This document shows, one piece after another, positions 22,111 through 33,357 of a stretch of DNA of 64,000 nucleotides. The position numbers and the translations under genes are program-made. The notes under the pieces are model-generated. The model did no database searches. It had not been told where the DNA came from and was given only the letters and a program-made list of their open reading frames with translations. Origin of the DNA: Metridium senile (Eukaryota > Cnidaria > Anthozoa > Actiniaria > Metridiidae); the NCBI GenBank assembly GCA_949775045.1, contig OX459107.1, positions 11,249,250 through 11,313,249 of the forward strand, given 5' to 3'. Each line of letters starts with the position of its first letter. Position 1 is the stretch's first letter.

Positions 22111-22421
22111 CACAGTAGCAATTTTATTCTATTTCGTGGATATAGTGTTTGCGCTCTATTCCACAGTAGCAATTTGATTCTATTTCATGGATATAGTGTT
22201 TGTGCTCTATTCAACAGTAGCAAATTTATTTTATTTCATGGATATAGTGTTTGTGCTCTATTCCACAATAGCAATTTGATTCTATTACATGGATATAGTG
22301 ATTGCGCTCTATTTCACAGTAGCAATTTGATTCTATATTTCATAGATATAGTGTTTGCGCTCTATTCCACAGTAGCAACTTGATTCTATTTCATGGATAT
22401 ATATAGTGTTTATGCTCTATA
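22111..22421 (+). repeat. 51-bp minisatellite, about six copies
   Basis: CACAGTAGCAATTTGATTCT starts units at 22111, 22162, 22213, 22264 and 22315 (51-bp period) and at 22368 (53 bp). Because 51 is divisible by three, one frame reads as a 17-residue protein repeat, but there is no reason to think it is translated. A Harbinger element lies 50 bp downstream, and ACTATTACACAGTA resumes on its far side. Confidence 0.8.
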
Positions 22422-22995
22422 CCTCCTTACAACCTAATTACTTGTCTTTGATAGTGACTAATAGCTACTTAATAGACATGTTTCGCATAAGGACACTGAT
22501 TAGTGGCCGGTCCACTATTTGGAAACAACACCCACTAAATATGCTAATAAGGTACAATGGCACGTGCAACTATTGTTTTAATCAGAAAAAAGAACCATTG
22601 ACTATTGTTCTTACAGGGCAAAGCCCAAAAGTGTGACCGCAGATAATTTATTCACATTCTTTTGACATGTTTGTCTGTAGCTGCTTTGGATTAAAATGGA
22701 CTTCATTCTAGCTATTTTAACCTCAAAATTCATCTGAAGATTGACATCATTCTTGTCTTGTGATTCACAGTGAGAAATGTTGACATTTAATCTAGAGAAG
22801 TTGATTGAAAAGATGTAGAGAAAATATGAATAAATTATCGCGGGTCATACTTTTGGGCTTTGCGCTGTAATTTGTATACGTAACTTTTTATCGTCATTTT
22901 GCTAGTCACATGTGATCAGACAAAAAATATACACAAATAAATAATTTTGTGGCCGGATTGACTTAGTGCATATAACGATTAATATTAGTCTACTG

Positions 22996-24120
22996 CTAGA
23001 TCTGTTCAAACAGGACAACATGTCTCTGAGCCAAAAATGTACAAAGTTCTACGACTATGGGCTGAAACCAGCGAGGATGGCGCCAGATAGTGCTTATAGC
23101 TCGATACGTTTTAACGTGTTTGATGGTATGTTCGACCATAATACGGCACTTGGATAACTTTTGATTAAAACTTCTCGCTCTTCTCTGATCGGCCCTTGCC
23201 ATCCGACGGATCTGTGTAGTTCGAAAAGGTGTAACTAAAGGGGGCCTATCTGCGTACCCTTTATCAGCTAAAAGAAATACATCTCCAGGCATATCATAAT
23301 TAGTCCCAGGACCAACCCTTTCCATTAAAATAAAGTTTCCAGCATCATTGATCGATCCCAAAAAACCAGCTTGTAAATAAACAATGTTTCCTAGATTGTC
23401 AATAATCAATTGTGTATTCATCAAATGATAATGTCGATGACCACTGTAAAATTGCCATTGTGGTTCTGCCTCGGGCCTATATATCTCATGTGGAGTTCCA
23501 TCTATACAGCCTACAGCATTCGGGAATTCTCTCCAGTTTCTTCGAAGTGCATTCCACTCAGCAATTGTTGGCCAAACAACCTGGTTATGAAAATATCTCC
23601 ATAAAATTGGTATAACTCTGTGAATTGTCGCACAGACGGTTGAGGGGCTTATATCAAATATGAGAGCAAGTGTGTCCAAGCACGGATATTTTCGAAGCCA
23701 CATTATTGTCAACAACACTTGATTTACATTATTGAGCACGCACCTACGTCGTCTTTGTCTTATCAAGCCACGCCTATTAACCCTGGACAAGCCTCGTGAT
23801 ATATGTCCAGCTATTTCTTCTAAGGTTTCTGGTAATTCACCTGTGTTTAGCCAGAACAAGTACCTTTGATGTCGTATTCTTGCAAAAAAGTCAGCGCCTC
23901 TAAATTGAAAACCATGAAATGTAGGATCAAGACGTTGCATTAATGAGCATTGTGCAGATTGGAGGGGCGTTACAAATGTTACGAGAAACATTAGAATAGG
24001 AATAATACATCGTAGATAATGAAGTTGACGAGAGCGATCAGCAAGTGGCATTGGAATAGGGACCACCATATTCAACAGTACACAGGACAGTAGAATAAGT
24101 CGTCGCAACAATCTGTCCAT
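22996..24120 (-). CDS. Harbinger transposase (DDE_Tnp_4 / HARBI1-like), intact
   Basis: A 374-codon ORF without stops. N-terminal half: helical DNA-binding region including RRGLIRQRRRRCVLNNVNQV and a helix-turn-helix-like FDISPSTVCATIHRVIP. Catalytic half: GCIDGTPHEI (Asp207), YSGHRHYH, SINDAGNF (Asp259), LLADKGYADRPP (Asp286) and CRIMVEHTIKHVKTYR (Glu330), the standard motif order of the HARBI1/Harbinger nuclease. It would cut and paste the element together with its Myb-like partner. The gene is head to head with that partner, 219 bp apart, implying a shared promoter. The length is normal for the family; a start at a later Met cannot be excluded because the N-terminus is hydrophobic and unusual. 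Confidence 0.9.
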   Translation of the reverse strand: MDRLLRRLILLSCVLLNMVVPIPMPLADRSRQLHYLRCIIPILMFLVTFVTPLQSAQCSLMQRLDPTFHGFQFRGADFFARIRHQRYLFWLNTGELPETLEEIAGHISRGLSRVNRRGLIRQRRRRCVLNNVNQVLLTIMWLRKYPCLDTLALIFDISPSTVCATIHRVIPILWRYFHNQVVWPTIAEWNALRRNWREFPNAVGCIDGTPHEIYRPEAEPQWQFYSGHRHYHLMNTQLIIDNLGNIVYLQAGFLGSINDAGNFILMERVGPGTNYDMPGDVFLLADKGYADRPPLVTPFRTTQIRRMARADQRRARSFNQKLSKCRIMVEHTIKHVKTYRAISTIWRHPRWFQPIVVELCTFLAQRHVVLFEQI

Positions 24121-24339
24121 GTCTTTATAAGCATTGACTGCATTAAAAAGAGCAAATGTAGTTACATATTTTTAACAATGTCACATTAAAAACAATAAGT
24201 GATTTCATTTTACTCTATGCACGGGAAACTGCATTGTTTTACAACACAATAATCATAGAGTGGTCTCAATTAGCGTCCTCTATAAATACTGCATACTTCC
24301 CACTACTTAAAGTGTGATCGGTACATTGCTAGCGTAATC
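24121..24339. promoter_or_regulatory. Divergent promoter region of the Harbinger element
   Basis: The two genes of the element start 219 bp apart on opposite strands, and the gap contains CTATAAATACTG (24279) upstream of the Myb-like gene, a plausible TATA box. No motif was assignable for the transposase direction. Confidence 0.45.
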
Positions 24340-25144
24340 ATGGCTCAACTTTGGCGTCCATTTGATTATGACGAGGACGAAGACCAAGCTACAGGAATAC
24401 AAAGTAAGTATGTCAATGTAGAATCATGAGAAATGATATATTGCATTGCCTTCAAGTTCTGCACTTTAAAATAGTTTCATTTATATACATCAGTCATCAC
24501 GTTTTCATTCTTCAGTTTCAGGTAAACCAGATCAGAAGAAGACCCGTTGTAGTGTAACTCCAGAAAAAGAGAAAATTGTCTTAGCGGCGTACAAAACCTG
24601 CACTGGTGGGTGGAACGAAATGCTTCAATTTGTACAAAGTAAAGTTGAAGAGATAAAAAGTGGAGATGTCATGAAGCAGTCCAAGATCAGAGAGTATTAT
24701 AGAATGGCATCTGACAAATCAGCGATAAAAAGAATACAACGGATTATCAACAAGAAGGCGGAGAAAGTGAAAGACAATGAATTACCATCTACAAGCAGCG
24801 GCATGATTCAATCTGACAGCATGGCCAATTCCATCAAGAGAGCGAAAGTGCGATACAGCCAAAAAGCTACACCAGAGGAAAGAAAACAGCAGAAACTGGA
24901 TTTAATGAGCTTGGAAGATAGCTGTAGTTCGGACGATCTGAACGACAAAACGATGTTGCCTGAGGTGAACAAAGACATGGCGCAGGAATCTAAGCCGTCG
25001 GGAGTATCAAAGAAAAGGAAGAGAAACCGAGGAAAGGCCGCCAAAGAGTCTCATGAAGCACACACCAAAATGTGTGAGCGCGCTATGGGCATGATGGACA
25101 AAATATCTAAAGTTTTAGAGAAATTTGAATCTGAAAGCGACTAG
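24340..25144 (+). CDS. Harbinger accessory Myb/SANT-like DNA-binding protein, two exons
   Basis: Exon 1 24340-24403 (ATG, MAQLWRPFDYDEDEDQ) ends in AAA|GTAAGT. Exon 2 starts at 24516 after TTCAG and runs to the stop at 25144, in phase. The protein is about 230 residues: acidic N-terminus, a region with TPEKEKIVLAAYKT and GGWNEMLQFVQ, a basic KKRKRNRGK stretch and a C-terminal coiled coil (MDKISKVLEKFESE). Autonomous Harbinger elements encode a second Myb-like protein that carries the transposase to the ends; this gene occupies that position. A canonical Trp spacing is not clear, so the Myb assignment rests partly on context. Confidence 0.68.
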
Positions 25145-25433
25145 TGCTGCAAAGTGGATTATTTCCCTCATTTGTATAATTAGTACATTGAAATATTCAT
25201 ATGCAGGATAAATAAAATTTGTTATATACTCAATCGTCCTTTTTTTCTGATTAAAACAATAGTTGCACGTGCCATTGTACCTTATTAGCATATTTAGTGG
25301 GTGTTGTTTCCAAATATTGGACCGGCCACTAATCAGTGTCCTTATGCGAAACATGTCTAATAAGAACTATTACACAGTAACACTTACATTTTAAGTGTTT
25401 TTTTTTTTTCGCTCGAAACATCAACGCGTGTTG

Positions 25434-25975
25434 AATGAACCTTTTTTAATTTATCATGGTAATTGGACTGAGTGGAGTCCAATTCGGTCTGTAATCATAC
25501 GAGTGATTACAAAATCGGACGACCGCGTAGCGAGAGTCCGATTTGTTTATCACGAGTATGATTAGACAGAATTGGACGACACAAAGTTTGATTACCAATT
25601 AATCATAACTATTACAATTTCAGAGAAAAATGTGTGGGGTTTCTAATAAAAACGAAAAAATCCTCCATTTTTGAAAAAAACCTCATTTTTTGAGAATAAT
25701 TTTCATTGCTATAGTGGTTTGTATCAATTCAGTGATTGGTTGATTAATCTGAAAGCAGTAAAATCATTGGCTCATAAAACTGTCCGATAACAACTGTCCG
25801 ATTACAGCCAACTATCCGATTACACTGTCCGATTACAAAAACAAGATTGATTAGTGGAAAATAGAGCAGTCTGTCAACCAATCAGATTTGAGGAAATTGT
25901 AATAGTGATTAGTACGTTATACATCCGGAATTTTGTTGGTAAAGAGTGTTTATGAAGAAAATTCCGGATATAACG
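25434..25975. repeat. Palindromic 'TCCGATT' repeats and a foldback
   Basis: 25450-25625 folds on itself (TGGACTGAGTGGAGTCCAAT, AATCGGACGACC, GTCCGATT, AATTGGACGAC), followed by a cluster of TGTCCGATTACA words at 25780-25850. 25915-25975 is a separate hairpin (GTTATACATCCGGAATTTT against AAAATTCCGGATATAAC). No coding sequence. Confidence 0.55.
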
Positions 25976-26407
25976 CATGCTTTTCATTGATTGACGGTTG
26001 GGAAATATTTCATTTCCACATTTTAATATAGACCTAACTCATAGAACCACTATCCATTGTGTTTTATCTTAGATACTGTTGCTACATCAGACAAGCCAAA
26101 TACGTTTTTTCTCAATATACAGCACGAATATAAATAGATTGCTGAAAACTTTATAAGTCAGTCTGATCTTGGAATTTATGTATTCTAAGAGTACATTAGG
26201 AAAAAAAAAACAATTTATGCGGCAAATCTTTCTGAAATATACGATGTTTGTCGGACATTCTATATTCCAGTGGAAATACTGCGCAATTGTTTCATGTTCA
26301 CTCAAGCAAATTGTGGATCTAAGGATAGGCTAAGGCGTTGCTATATACGTTTTTCCACCCAAGTAAAAAAAAAATGGGAATGAAAACTTTTGTTTCAAAA
26401 CATTTCT

Positions 26408-26522
26408 ATGTAGCCTGCGAAAACAGACCCTTGTTTGCGCTCGAAACGTCTCCCGCGAAGAAGAGAGAGAGAGACGGGAGACGTCTCGAGCGCAAAAAGG
26501 TTCTGTTTACGCAGGCTAATTG
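26408..26522. repeat. TAGCCTGCG foldback MITE
   Basis: Ends GTAGCCTGCGAAAACAGACC and GTTCTGTTTACGCAGGCTA are inverted; the centre holds a second arm (CGAAACGTCTCCCG against CGGGAGACGTCTCG). It sits 40 bp before the exon at 26562. Confidence 0.65.
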
Positions 26523-26561
26523 CCATGTAAATGTAACAATTTTCTTTCTCATTGTTTTCAG

Positions 26562-26723
26562 TACTTCGGGAGTTTTTGCTTTAAAAGATGACAGCCTGTT
26601 ACAACTAAGCGAAGACCAACTGCTGGACATACAAGGCCGTATACAGCTGCTGATGTCAATGAATAGAACTACTTATCATGCTACTAATGTACAAACAGAA
26701 GAGATTGAACAAGAAGTCCGAAA
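26562..26723 (+). CDS. Orphan internal exon, 54 codons, unknown
   Basis: A 162-bp open stretch bounded by TTGTTTTCAG and AA|GTAAGT. One frame reads LKDDSLLQLSEDQLLDIQG, then RIQLLMSMNRTTYHATN and acidic EEIEQEV, predicted helical. I do not recognise it. It may be an exon of gene A's own transcription unit or of an unrelated host gene; the paralogous gene B region has no equivalent. Confidence 0.35.
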
Positions 26724-27163
26724 GTAAGTTATTTAGATATGTATCATTCGTTCATTCATCCCTCTATTCTTTTACTCCTTCATATATTAATCACATTTGT
26801 GAATTTTATATACATATATATTTTAGTGGTATATTTTTTATCTATATACATGTTACGCGCATTTGATCATATATACACATGTTAATTTGCGCGAAACAAA
26901 TATTAAATTATTAGTATTATTAATCCATGTATTCTTTCAGCCATTCTCTTGTTTACTCATTTTTCTATTCATTCTATCTTTCTTCCTTCCATTCTTTTAC
27001 TCATTCATTTGTTATTCCGCGCATTCATTCATCACTGATTATGTTATTCATTCATTCATATATATGTATGTATACATACCTGGAGGAGTTCAAAATGAAC
27101 TATTTTTGAATTGTTGGAACAAAACATGGTAAATGCACCATATTTAGCACTATGGCCCACGCC
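26724..27163. other. TTCA/ATTC-rich low-complexity interval
   Basis: Imperfect TTCATTCATTC tracts dominate 26740-27060. No gene is visible. Confidence 0.5.
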
Positions 27164-27617
27164 GACCACGCGCGCGCTCTCAAATACCACCCTTTATTTC
27201 ACCGGTCGCCATATTGGACGTTTGCCATTTTTTGGGAGACTGGGTACGAATTTCCGAACTAACGGTTGCATAATCTTTTATAGCTCCGGAACGTTATCGA
27301 TCCATTCCTATCTTCGATCGATTGATAGGTCTTGACAAAGCAACCATTGAACAAGCTGTCAACTTGATGGCGAGCACAAAAAGCTTTGTTTCCGTTCTTT
27401 TTTGAGCCATTCTCAAGACACGAATAGTCATTCGAATGAAATTTGTTTGAAAAGCACATTTTGACCCTTGTTTTTTCTTTTTTGTGCTGTACTTTAATAT
27501 GAAATAATTTATTGTGTGATCATCGTTGGTCTTTCGCCGAGTATGCCTTCTTTTTAGTTTTTCGTGTTTGGACTCCATTATTTTTATATCTCTGGTTTTC
27601 GCACGACGTTTTGTACG
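27164..27617 (+). promoter_or_regulatory. CG-rich 5' region of gene A
   Basis: It begins CGCGCGCTCTCAAATACC and contains CGCCATATTGGACG and GAACTAACG-like blocks that recur in the same order upstream of gene B (from 56407). The conserved block is a likely promoter or element terminus. Confidence 0.5.
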
Positions 27618-30600
27618 ATGCCAAGATTCAAAGTTGGAGACTACATGAGGGATAGGAAGATGGTTCGAGAGCAAGTAATTATGAAGAACCGAAAGCTTGA
27701 AACCGAATTGCAGTCCATCGATGCACAGATAGAAGAGAAGGAGAAGGAGTTGAAGGCAAAGACTGACAGACTTCGCTATCTAGATACGAAGGTTTGCATT
27801 ATAGTTAGAAATATTAGCTATCTTAGGGATTGGCCTTTAAATTTGAGCGGTATTTTTTTTTACATGAAGAAGCAGGGTCGCACGTACGATGTTTATTATC
27901 AAAGCGAAGTTTATCAATCTTTAATGTACCTGATAGACTAACAGAGTACTCTTACATTTTCATATTTTGTGTTGCTTTCTTTACAATTTGATGTTTTATC
28001 ATTATATTTTACATAATTAGACGTTTTCATAGCAAGCACAGGCACCCCAAGCTCATGCATATCATTCTGTCAATATATATAATCAAAACACTCCACTCTA
28101 TCATAGGAGTAGACATTAGATAATCATCTAATAAAAAAACATTTATTTGTTTTTATTCACATTTTAATGAAATGAAATGAAGCTAGAGTTGGGACAGTTT
28201 TGATATATTATTGACAGAGACACAAAAAATCAAGGACAGCTAAGGGGTCTCTTAAATTGTGGCTGTTATAACTGCCTGTTCTATTATTATGACGATTATG
28301 GATACACTGTACATGTAATGCAAGGTACAACAGTCATTTATATAATTACTGATAATAGTTTTGTTTATGTCACAGTTATGATAGCAGTGTTATAACACAT
28401 ATCTTAATATACATGTACAGTATTTCATAATTGTTCCCTTGCTTAAAAATAATGTATAGATATTTAAAAAAATATGTTCTAATGAGGATAAAATAAATTG
28501 TAGGTAAAGACAGTAGTAGAAGAGGTAGAAGATATGGAAGATATAAGAGCTAGTTTAAACGGAAGAAGTCAGGAAGGTAGTAATGTAGATAGAGGTGACA
28601 CTGTGAAGTTCTTATCAGAAAGATCTGTCAAAGAGAGAAGAAAGAATCCCACAATGTTCGAAAATGGAAAAGTAGCCCAAAGCCGAACAGTGAAAACTAG
28701 GAGGAGGAATGAACTATTTAAGGCATCAGAAGAGATCAATGGTGCAAATGGTGAGTCTTCAGTTCCCGCACAAGTTGGCATTATTGACACAGCAGTGGCA
28801 AGGTGCAGTAAAGAAGTGTTGACAGATGTAATAAATAATAACAAAAAAATTATGAATCAAGTTTTACCAAAAATGTATAAACCTAAAATTACTTCTTATG
28901 AAATATCTGATGATAACATGGTTAGAAGTGTCGGTGTATATTATAGTGGGGATGTGATGGGTAAGAAGAAGTATAGAAAGATATATAGGGATAGTTCTTT
29001 TAAACGTAATGATAAGACAAAGAAGACCATGCGTACAACAATTGCTGGGGTTCCGTTTGCTAGGCTGGTACCATACAATAAGCTGATTTCATTTGTAAAG
29101 TCAATTCCTATAGGAACTTTGTATGATGTGTCAGAAACTCTTTGTGGTGGAGTAAGTGAGGAGAGTAAAGTGCGTGGATGTTATAGAGATCTCAAAGAGA
29201 CTCTAATTATGTTAGCAAATTTTTATTTATCACATAGTGAATATAAACTTAATTGGTTTAATGAGCCCTACACTTTTGTTGTTACACTGGGGGAGATGCT
29301 GCTCCATTCGGTAAGTATGACACAGCTTGTGCTTGGTTGGTTGGTTTTGTGAATATCGGAAGAGGCATTTTAAGCAGTAATGAGCACTTTTTGCTTTTTG
29401 GAGCCAACTGTGGGGAGACATGTTTACCTGTGCAGAGGTATGTATCAATGCTTCTGAAACAAATTAATGAAATTGAAAAGCAGTCTTTTCCTTTGATGCA
29501 CAATGGTGTATCTGTTAATGTTAGATTTCATTTTGGCGAACTGCCCAATGACATGAAAATGTTAGCATTCCTAGCAGGTGAATTGTCTAACAGTTCCAAA
29601 TTCTTTTCTACCTTTGCAGATGTGAGTTCTGATAATGGCGATGATGTCCTTGGTACTTTTGGCAATGAAAGTAACAACAAATGGAGGCCTTGGCAATATA
29701 GTGATAGGGAGCAGATTGTCAAAAAAGTTGATATCTTTAAAACCAGAGTATCAAAGGAAAACATTAAAGAGTCAACAAAAAGAACAAAAATCACAACATT
29801 TATCTCAAAACAACATAGTAGGCAGGAATTTGTGCCACGGCTTGGGAAGCTAATTGACCGTGCACACATTGAACCTTTACACTTGAAAAACAATGCTTGT
29901 GCTTATTACCACCGTCTTATTTTACAGTTGGCCGCTTCAATGTCAAACTTAACACCTTCAATTACCTTTTCACAGCTCAAGCCTACGTTACCACTGATCA
30001 TATATGTTAACGCAGTGAGGACTGATTGTCATCTTTCTAGGCTCTCAAAGAACATTATAAAATGGTTCAATGAAAACAGAGGAGAAGGTAAGCCATTTGA
30101 TGTCCGCTTTACAGGAAAGGAGTCTCAAATGTTTTTACATGGATTTATGTTTTTAATAGCAGTATTAATGCCCTTTGCAAAAGAAAATTCTCAAAATGAA
30201 TGTGATCTTCATGCTTTGTCTTACATTTGTCTCTCTTTGAGAGATTGTGTTTCTTTGTTCAATCGTGTTGACATTTCAGACCTACAGGTAAGAGATCTTG
30301 AGCAACAATGTAAGATAACTTTTAGACTTAATGATTTGTTCTTTTCTTTCCATCCTTCCATTTGGCATCTAGGCCTAGGTCATATTGTTCCAGCCCATAC
30401 TAGAGATATGAAGAACAAGTATGGTATGGGCCTTGCACTGAACTCAATGGAGGGTAGGGAATCCAAACATGTGTCTATTGCTCGATATAGTAATAATACT
30501 GTTTATCATTTAAGATGGCAACAAATCTTTCTTCATGAATATGTTTCTCTTTTGTGGCTCCGGGAAAGGGGTTATAACATCTCTAAGCCCTCACTTTCTA

Positions 30601-30767
30601 GGAGTAAAAGCTATATTCCAAACAGGGCCTTAAATGATGACAACTTTTGCTATTGTGGGTATCACAAAGAGCCATCTAAGCGAAAGTGTGTGTTTTGCCT
30701 TCATCCTCTAAGAAGAAAAATGCTTGAAAGTGTAACAAAAGACAGAAACCTTGTTATAGGGCAGTAA
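27618..30767 (+). pseudogene. Gene A: two-exon gene of an unnamed conserved family, one frameshift
   Basis: Exon 1 27618-27791 (MPRFKVGDYMRDRKM, then a coiled coil rich in EKEKELKAKTD) joins exon 2 from 28504 in phase. Exon 2 has a basic N-terminal part, IGIIDTAVARCSKEV-like and KKKYRKIYRD segments, then LPNDMKMLAFLAGELSN, FVPRLGKLIDRAHIEPLHLK, FTGKESQMFLHGFM, HIVPAHTRDMKNKYGMGLAL, NSMEGRESKHV and a C-terminal CYCG...CVFC zinc-ribbon-like end, about 800 residues in all. Relative to gene B there is a 38-nt insertion at about 29287-29324, flanked by ACAC, that shifts frame; the rest is open. Similar large uncharacterised proteins exist in cnidarians; their function is unknown. The basic and zinc-binding parts suggest nucleic-acid binding, and a transposase role is possible but unproven. 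Confidence 0.6.
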
Positions 30768-30881
30768 AATTATTAACAATCATGTACTTTGTTTTTTTTT
30801 TTATGACATATGATTATCCATTATGTATACTTGTAAATATAGTCTTGTGATGTATTTTTTTTTACTTTTCTGAAAAATAAA

Positions 30882-31464
30882 ACTTTTTAGTCACATGGGT
30901 CACCATGGCTGTACTTATGCTGTCCTGTGTTGTTGTGATTTTTTTCAAAATTCATTGGTCACAAGAATCTTCCTTTATTGGAAATAATTACAAATTATTG
31001 TGTTTTTTTTAAGTCTTTAAAACTTTTTTAGTCACACGGGTCACCTTATGGCTGTACTTATGCTGTCCTGTGTTGTTGTGATTTTTTTCAAAATTCATTG
31101 GTCACAAAAATCTTCCTTTATTGGAAATAACTACAAATTATTGTGTTTTTTTTAAGTGTTTAAAACTTTTTTAGTCACACGGGCCACCTTAATTGGCTGT
31201 ACTTATGCTGTCCTGTGTTGTTGTGATTTTTTTTCAAAATTCATTGGTCACAAGAATCTTTCTTTATTGGAAATAACTACAAATTATTGAGTGTTTTTTT
31301 TAAGTATTTAAAACTTTTTTAGTCACACGGGTCATCTTAATTGGCTGTACTTATGCTCTCTTGTGTTGTTGTGATTTTTTTCAAAATTCATTGGTCACAA
31401 GAATCTTCCTTTATTTGGAAATAACTACAAATTATTGTGTTTTTTTTTAAGTGTTTTTCAGGTT
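30882..31464 (+). repeat. Four tandem copies of a ~143-bp unit downstream of gene A
   Basis: AGTCACACGGGTCACC-type starts lie at 30889, 31030, 31173 and 31321 (141, 143 and 148 bp apart). Each unit carries GCTGTACTTATGCT and TTCATTGGTCACAA. AATAAAACTTTTTAG in the first copy could act as gene A's polyadenylation signal. Confidence 0.75.
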
Positions 31465-31650
31465 GTTTGGAATATTTAATTACTGTAAGTTAATACAGTA
31501 TGTGGCTTGTTCTTTTTTTCTAATTCTTTATCCGCCTTTTTCCCAAACCGCCAACCAAGCAAGCCATTTGTCCAGTCTTTCTTGTAGCAATATATCAACA
31601 CTCACACAATTATGAGGAATTTAAAGTGTGGTCACTTATACTTTTTGTGT

Positions 31651-31880
31651 GAAGCAAAATGGGAAATTGAAAGGGTGGTTGCTTATAAAAAATATTTATT
31701 ATAGAGTTTTTATGGGAAGCAAAATGGGAAATTGAAAGGGTGGTTGCTTATAAAAAATATTTATTATAGAGTTTTTATGGGAAGCAAAATTAAATGGGAA
31801 ATTGAAAGGGTGGTTGCTTTTAGAAAATATTTATTATAGAGTTTTTATGAAAAGCAAAATGGGAAATGGAAAGGACGGTT
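31651..31880 (+). repeat. 65-70-bp tandem repeat
   Basis: GAAGCAAAATGGGAAATTGA starts units at 31651, 31716 and 31781, with a degenerate fourth at 31851 (65, 65 and 70 bp). Non-coding. Confidence 0.75.
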
Positions 31881-32637
31881 GATAGGTGCTCACCAGAGTG
31901 TTTGTTCAAAGAGAGTCAGCTGTGTATTTGTTTATCTTTTTTTCTGCATTGTGGTACATGGTTCCTATCTTACCGGTAATAAAAATTCAGTGTTTTAAAA
32001 GTCGAATACATATTACAACACAATTATTGCTATATATGTAGCCATCAAAATTCACATATTGATTTTACAAGTGTTTTTTTAGCTTCAATTATTATTTGTA
32101 TGGTACTATTTTTTCAGACCTTCAATCATTCCAATTAGACCAATTATTACTTTTGTGAATAGAAAACATCACTGAAAAATTCAGGGACTGCTAAAGTTAG
32201 TTTGTAGCTATATAAGCAATTGTTGTACACATTGTCATCTTATAATATGAGTATGCATATAAATTATGTTTTTTTACAACCCTCAATTAGTTACCGTCAC
32301 TGGACTAGCTTTTAAAATGGAGGTTGTCTGTGTAATTGATGCATTTTCTTTTCTGATTTCATGTCATAAATCAGATAATTTAAAAACTATTCATTAATTG
32401 CCCAAAGTATGGAGCTCCAAAAATAGTCTGTGAAATGTTATTGATAGTAAGCAATATGAGGATAATTTATATAAGTATTGTAGTATTATTTGTTTTTATT
32501 GTACATATCACCTGAAAAAGTATAAAACCAATTTAATATATATTGAATTAATTGGAATTAATGAATTAAGTAGAAAAAATAATAATTCTATTTATTAAGT
32601 TCAATTTGATCTTCTATATTTATACCAATACAGTATA
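31881..32637. other. AT-rich interval without recognised features
   Basis: No ORF, repeat or RNA gene could be supported. Confidence 0.4.
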
Positions 32638-32838
32638 TACCCGCATATAAGAACCAGTGGATTAAGAACCACTAGGCTAAAATTTGCTTTTTAAGCACCT
32701 GTTAACAAAAGAAACACTTTAGCCTAAAAAATTAGACTGGTTCTTATATGAAATAATAGCCTAATTTCTCACTAAATACCAATTATATAAGAACCACTAT
32801 AGCCTAACCTAACAAAATGTGGTTCTTATATGCAGGAT
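32638..32838. repeat. MITE with CCGCATATAAGAACCA ends
   Basis: The left end CCCGCATATAAGAACCAG and right end TGGTTCTTATATGCAGG are inverted, with further internal AAGAACCACT/AGTGGTTCTT-type words. About 200 bp, non-coding. Confidence 0.7.
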
Positions 32839-33208
32839 TTTAATGTGTTTTCTTCTTGTTAAAAGACCAAATACACAAATATTTATTATTCTATACTTAG
32901 TTTATTGTGCATTGTAAACTGTGGTGAATTGAAATATATCAAGAGCTTACTTTTTTGATTTCTCAGGAATATGGTATACAGTTACATACTGAGATATCCA
33001 GTAATGCCATTATCATTCCAAAAACTTCTGATTTCAATTTTCCAAAGTTTTCAAATAACACTTATTTATACCATAATTATTGTAAATAGAAACAAGGTCT
33101 TAGATCATGTCTCTTATATTTGACCTTTTATTAGAGGTATTTGCTTATTATGCAGTTTTATTGTAAATAGAAAAAATAAAGAAAATAATTTTTTAAATAA
33201 AGATAATT

Positions 33209-33357
33209 AGAGTACAAACACTAAAAGTGTGCAATACTTTGTACTATTTACCACTAAATAGTGTTGATTAAACAATAGAGAACAAAAGAATTTGCATAAA
33301 TTAGCAGTATTTAGTGGTATTTATGTTGCACACTTTTAGTATTTGTACTCTATGATA
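33209..33357. repeat. Foldback MITE
   Basis: AGAGTACAAACACTAAAAGT pairs with ACTTTTAGTATTTGTACTCT across a 149-bp element; inner arms TACCACTAAATA and TATTTAGTGGTA extend the hairpin. Confidence 0.75.

Larger units (their letters stand above)
22474..25358. mobile_element. Harbinger-superfamily DNA transposon, structurally complete
   Basis: Inverted ends of more than 100 bp (AGACATGTTTCGCATAAGGA at 22474 and its inverse ending at 25358) enclose two genes. AAT flanks both ends (22471-22473, 25359-25361), compatible with a 3-bp target duplication. Harbinger elements usually duplicate TWA, so the exact terminus could be a base or two off. The ends match closely, which argues for recent insertion. 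Confidence 0.85.

Noticed and set aside
22174..22383. Apparent protein with a 17-residue repeat
   Set aside because: It is a 51-bp minisatellite whose period happens to be a multiple of three; other frames are equally uninformative.
22111..22421. Possible CRISPR-like array
   Set aside because: Units are contiguous with no unique spacers, and the genome is eukaryotic; it is a minisatellite.
26863..27132. Ser/Phe-rich hydrophobic ORFs resembling membrane proteins
   Set aside because: They translate TTCA-rich low-complexity DNA; no stable composition, start or homology.
29310..29325. Micro-intron (GTAAGTATGACACAG) in gene A
   Set aside because: Fifteen bases are far below any known spliceosomal intron, and removing them would not restore frame.
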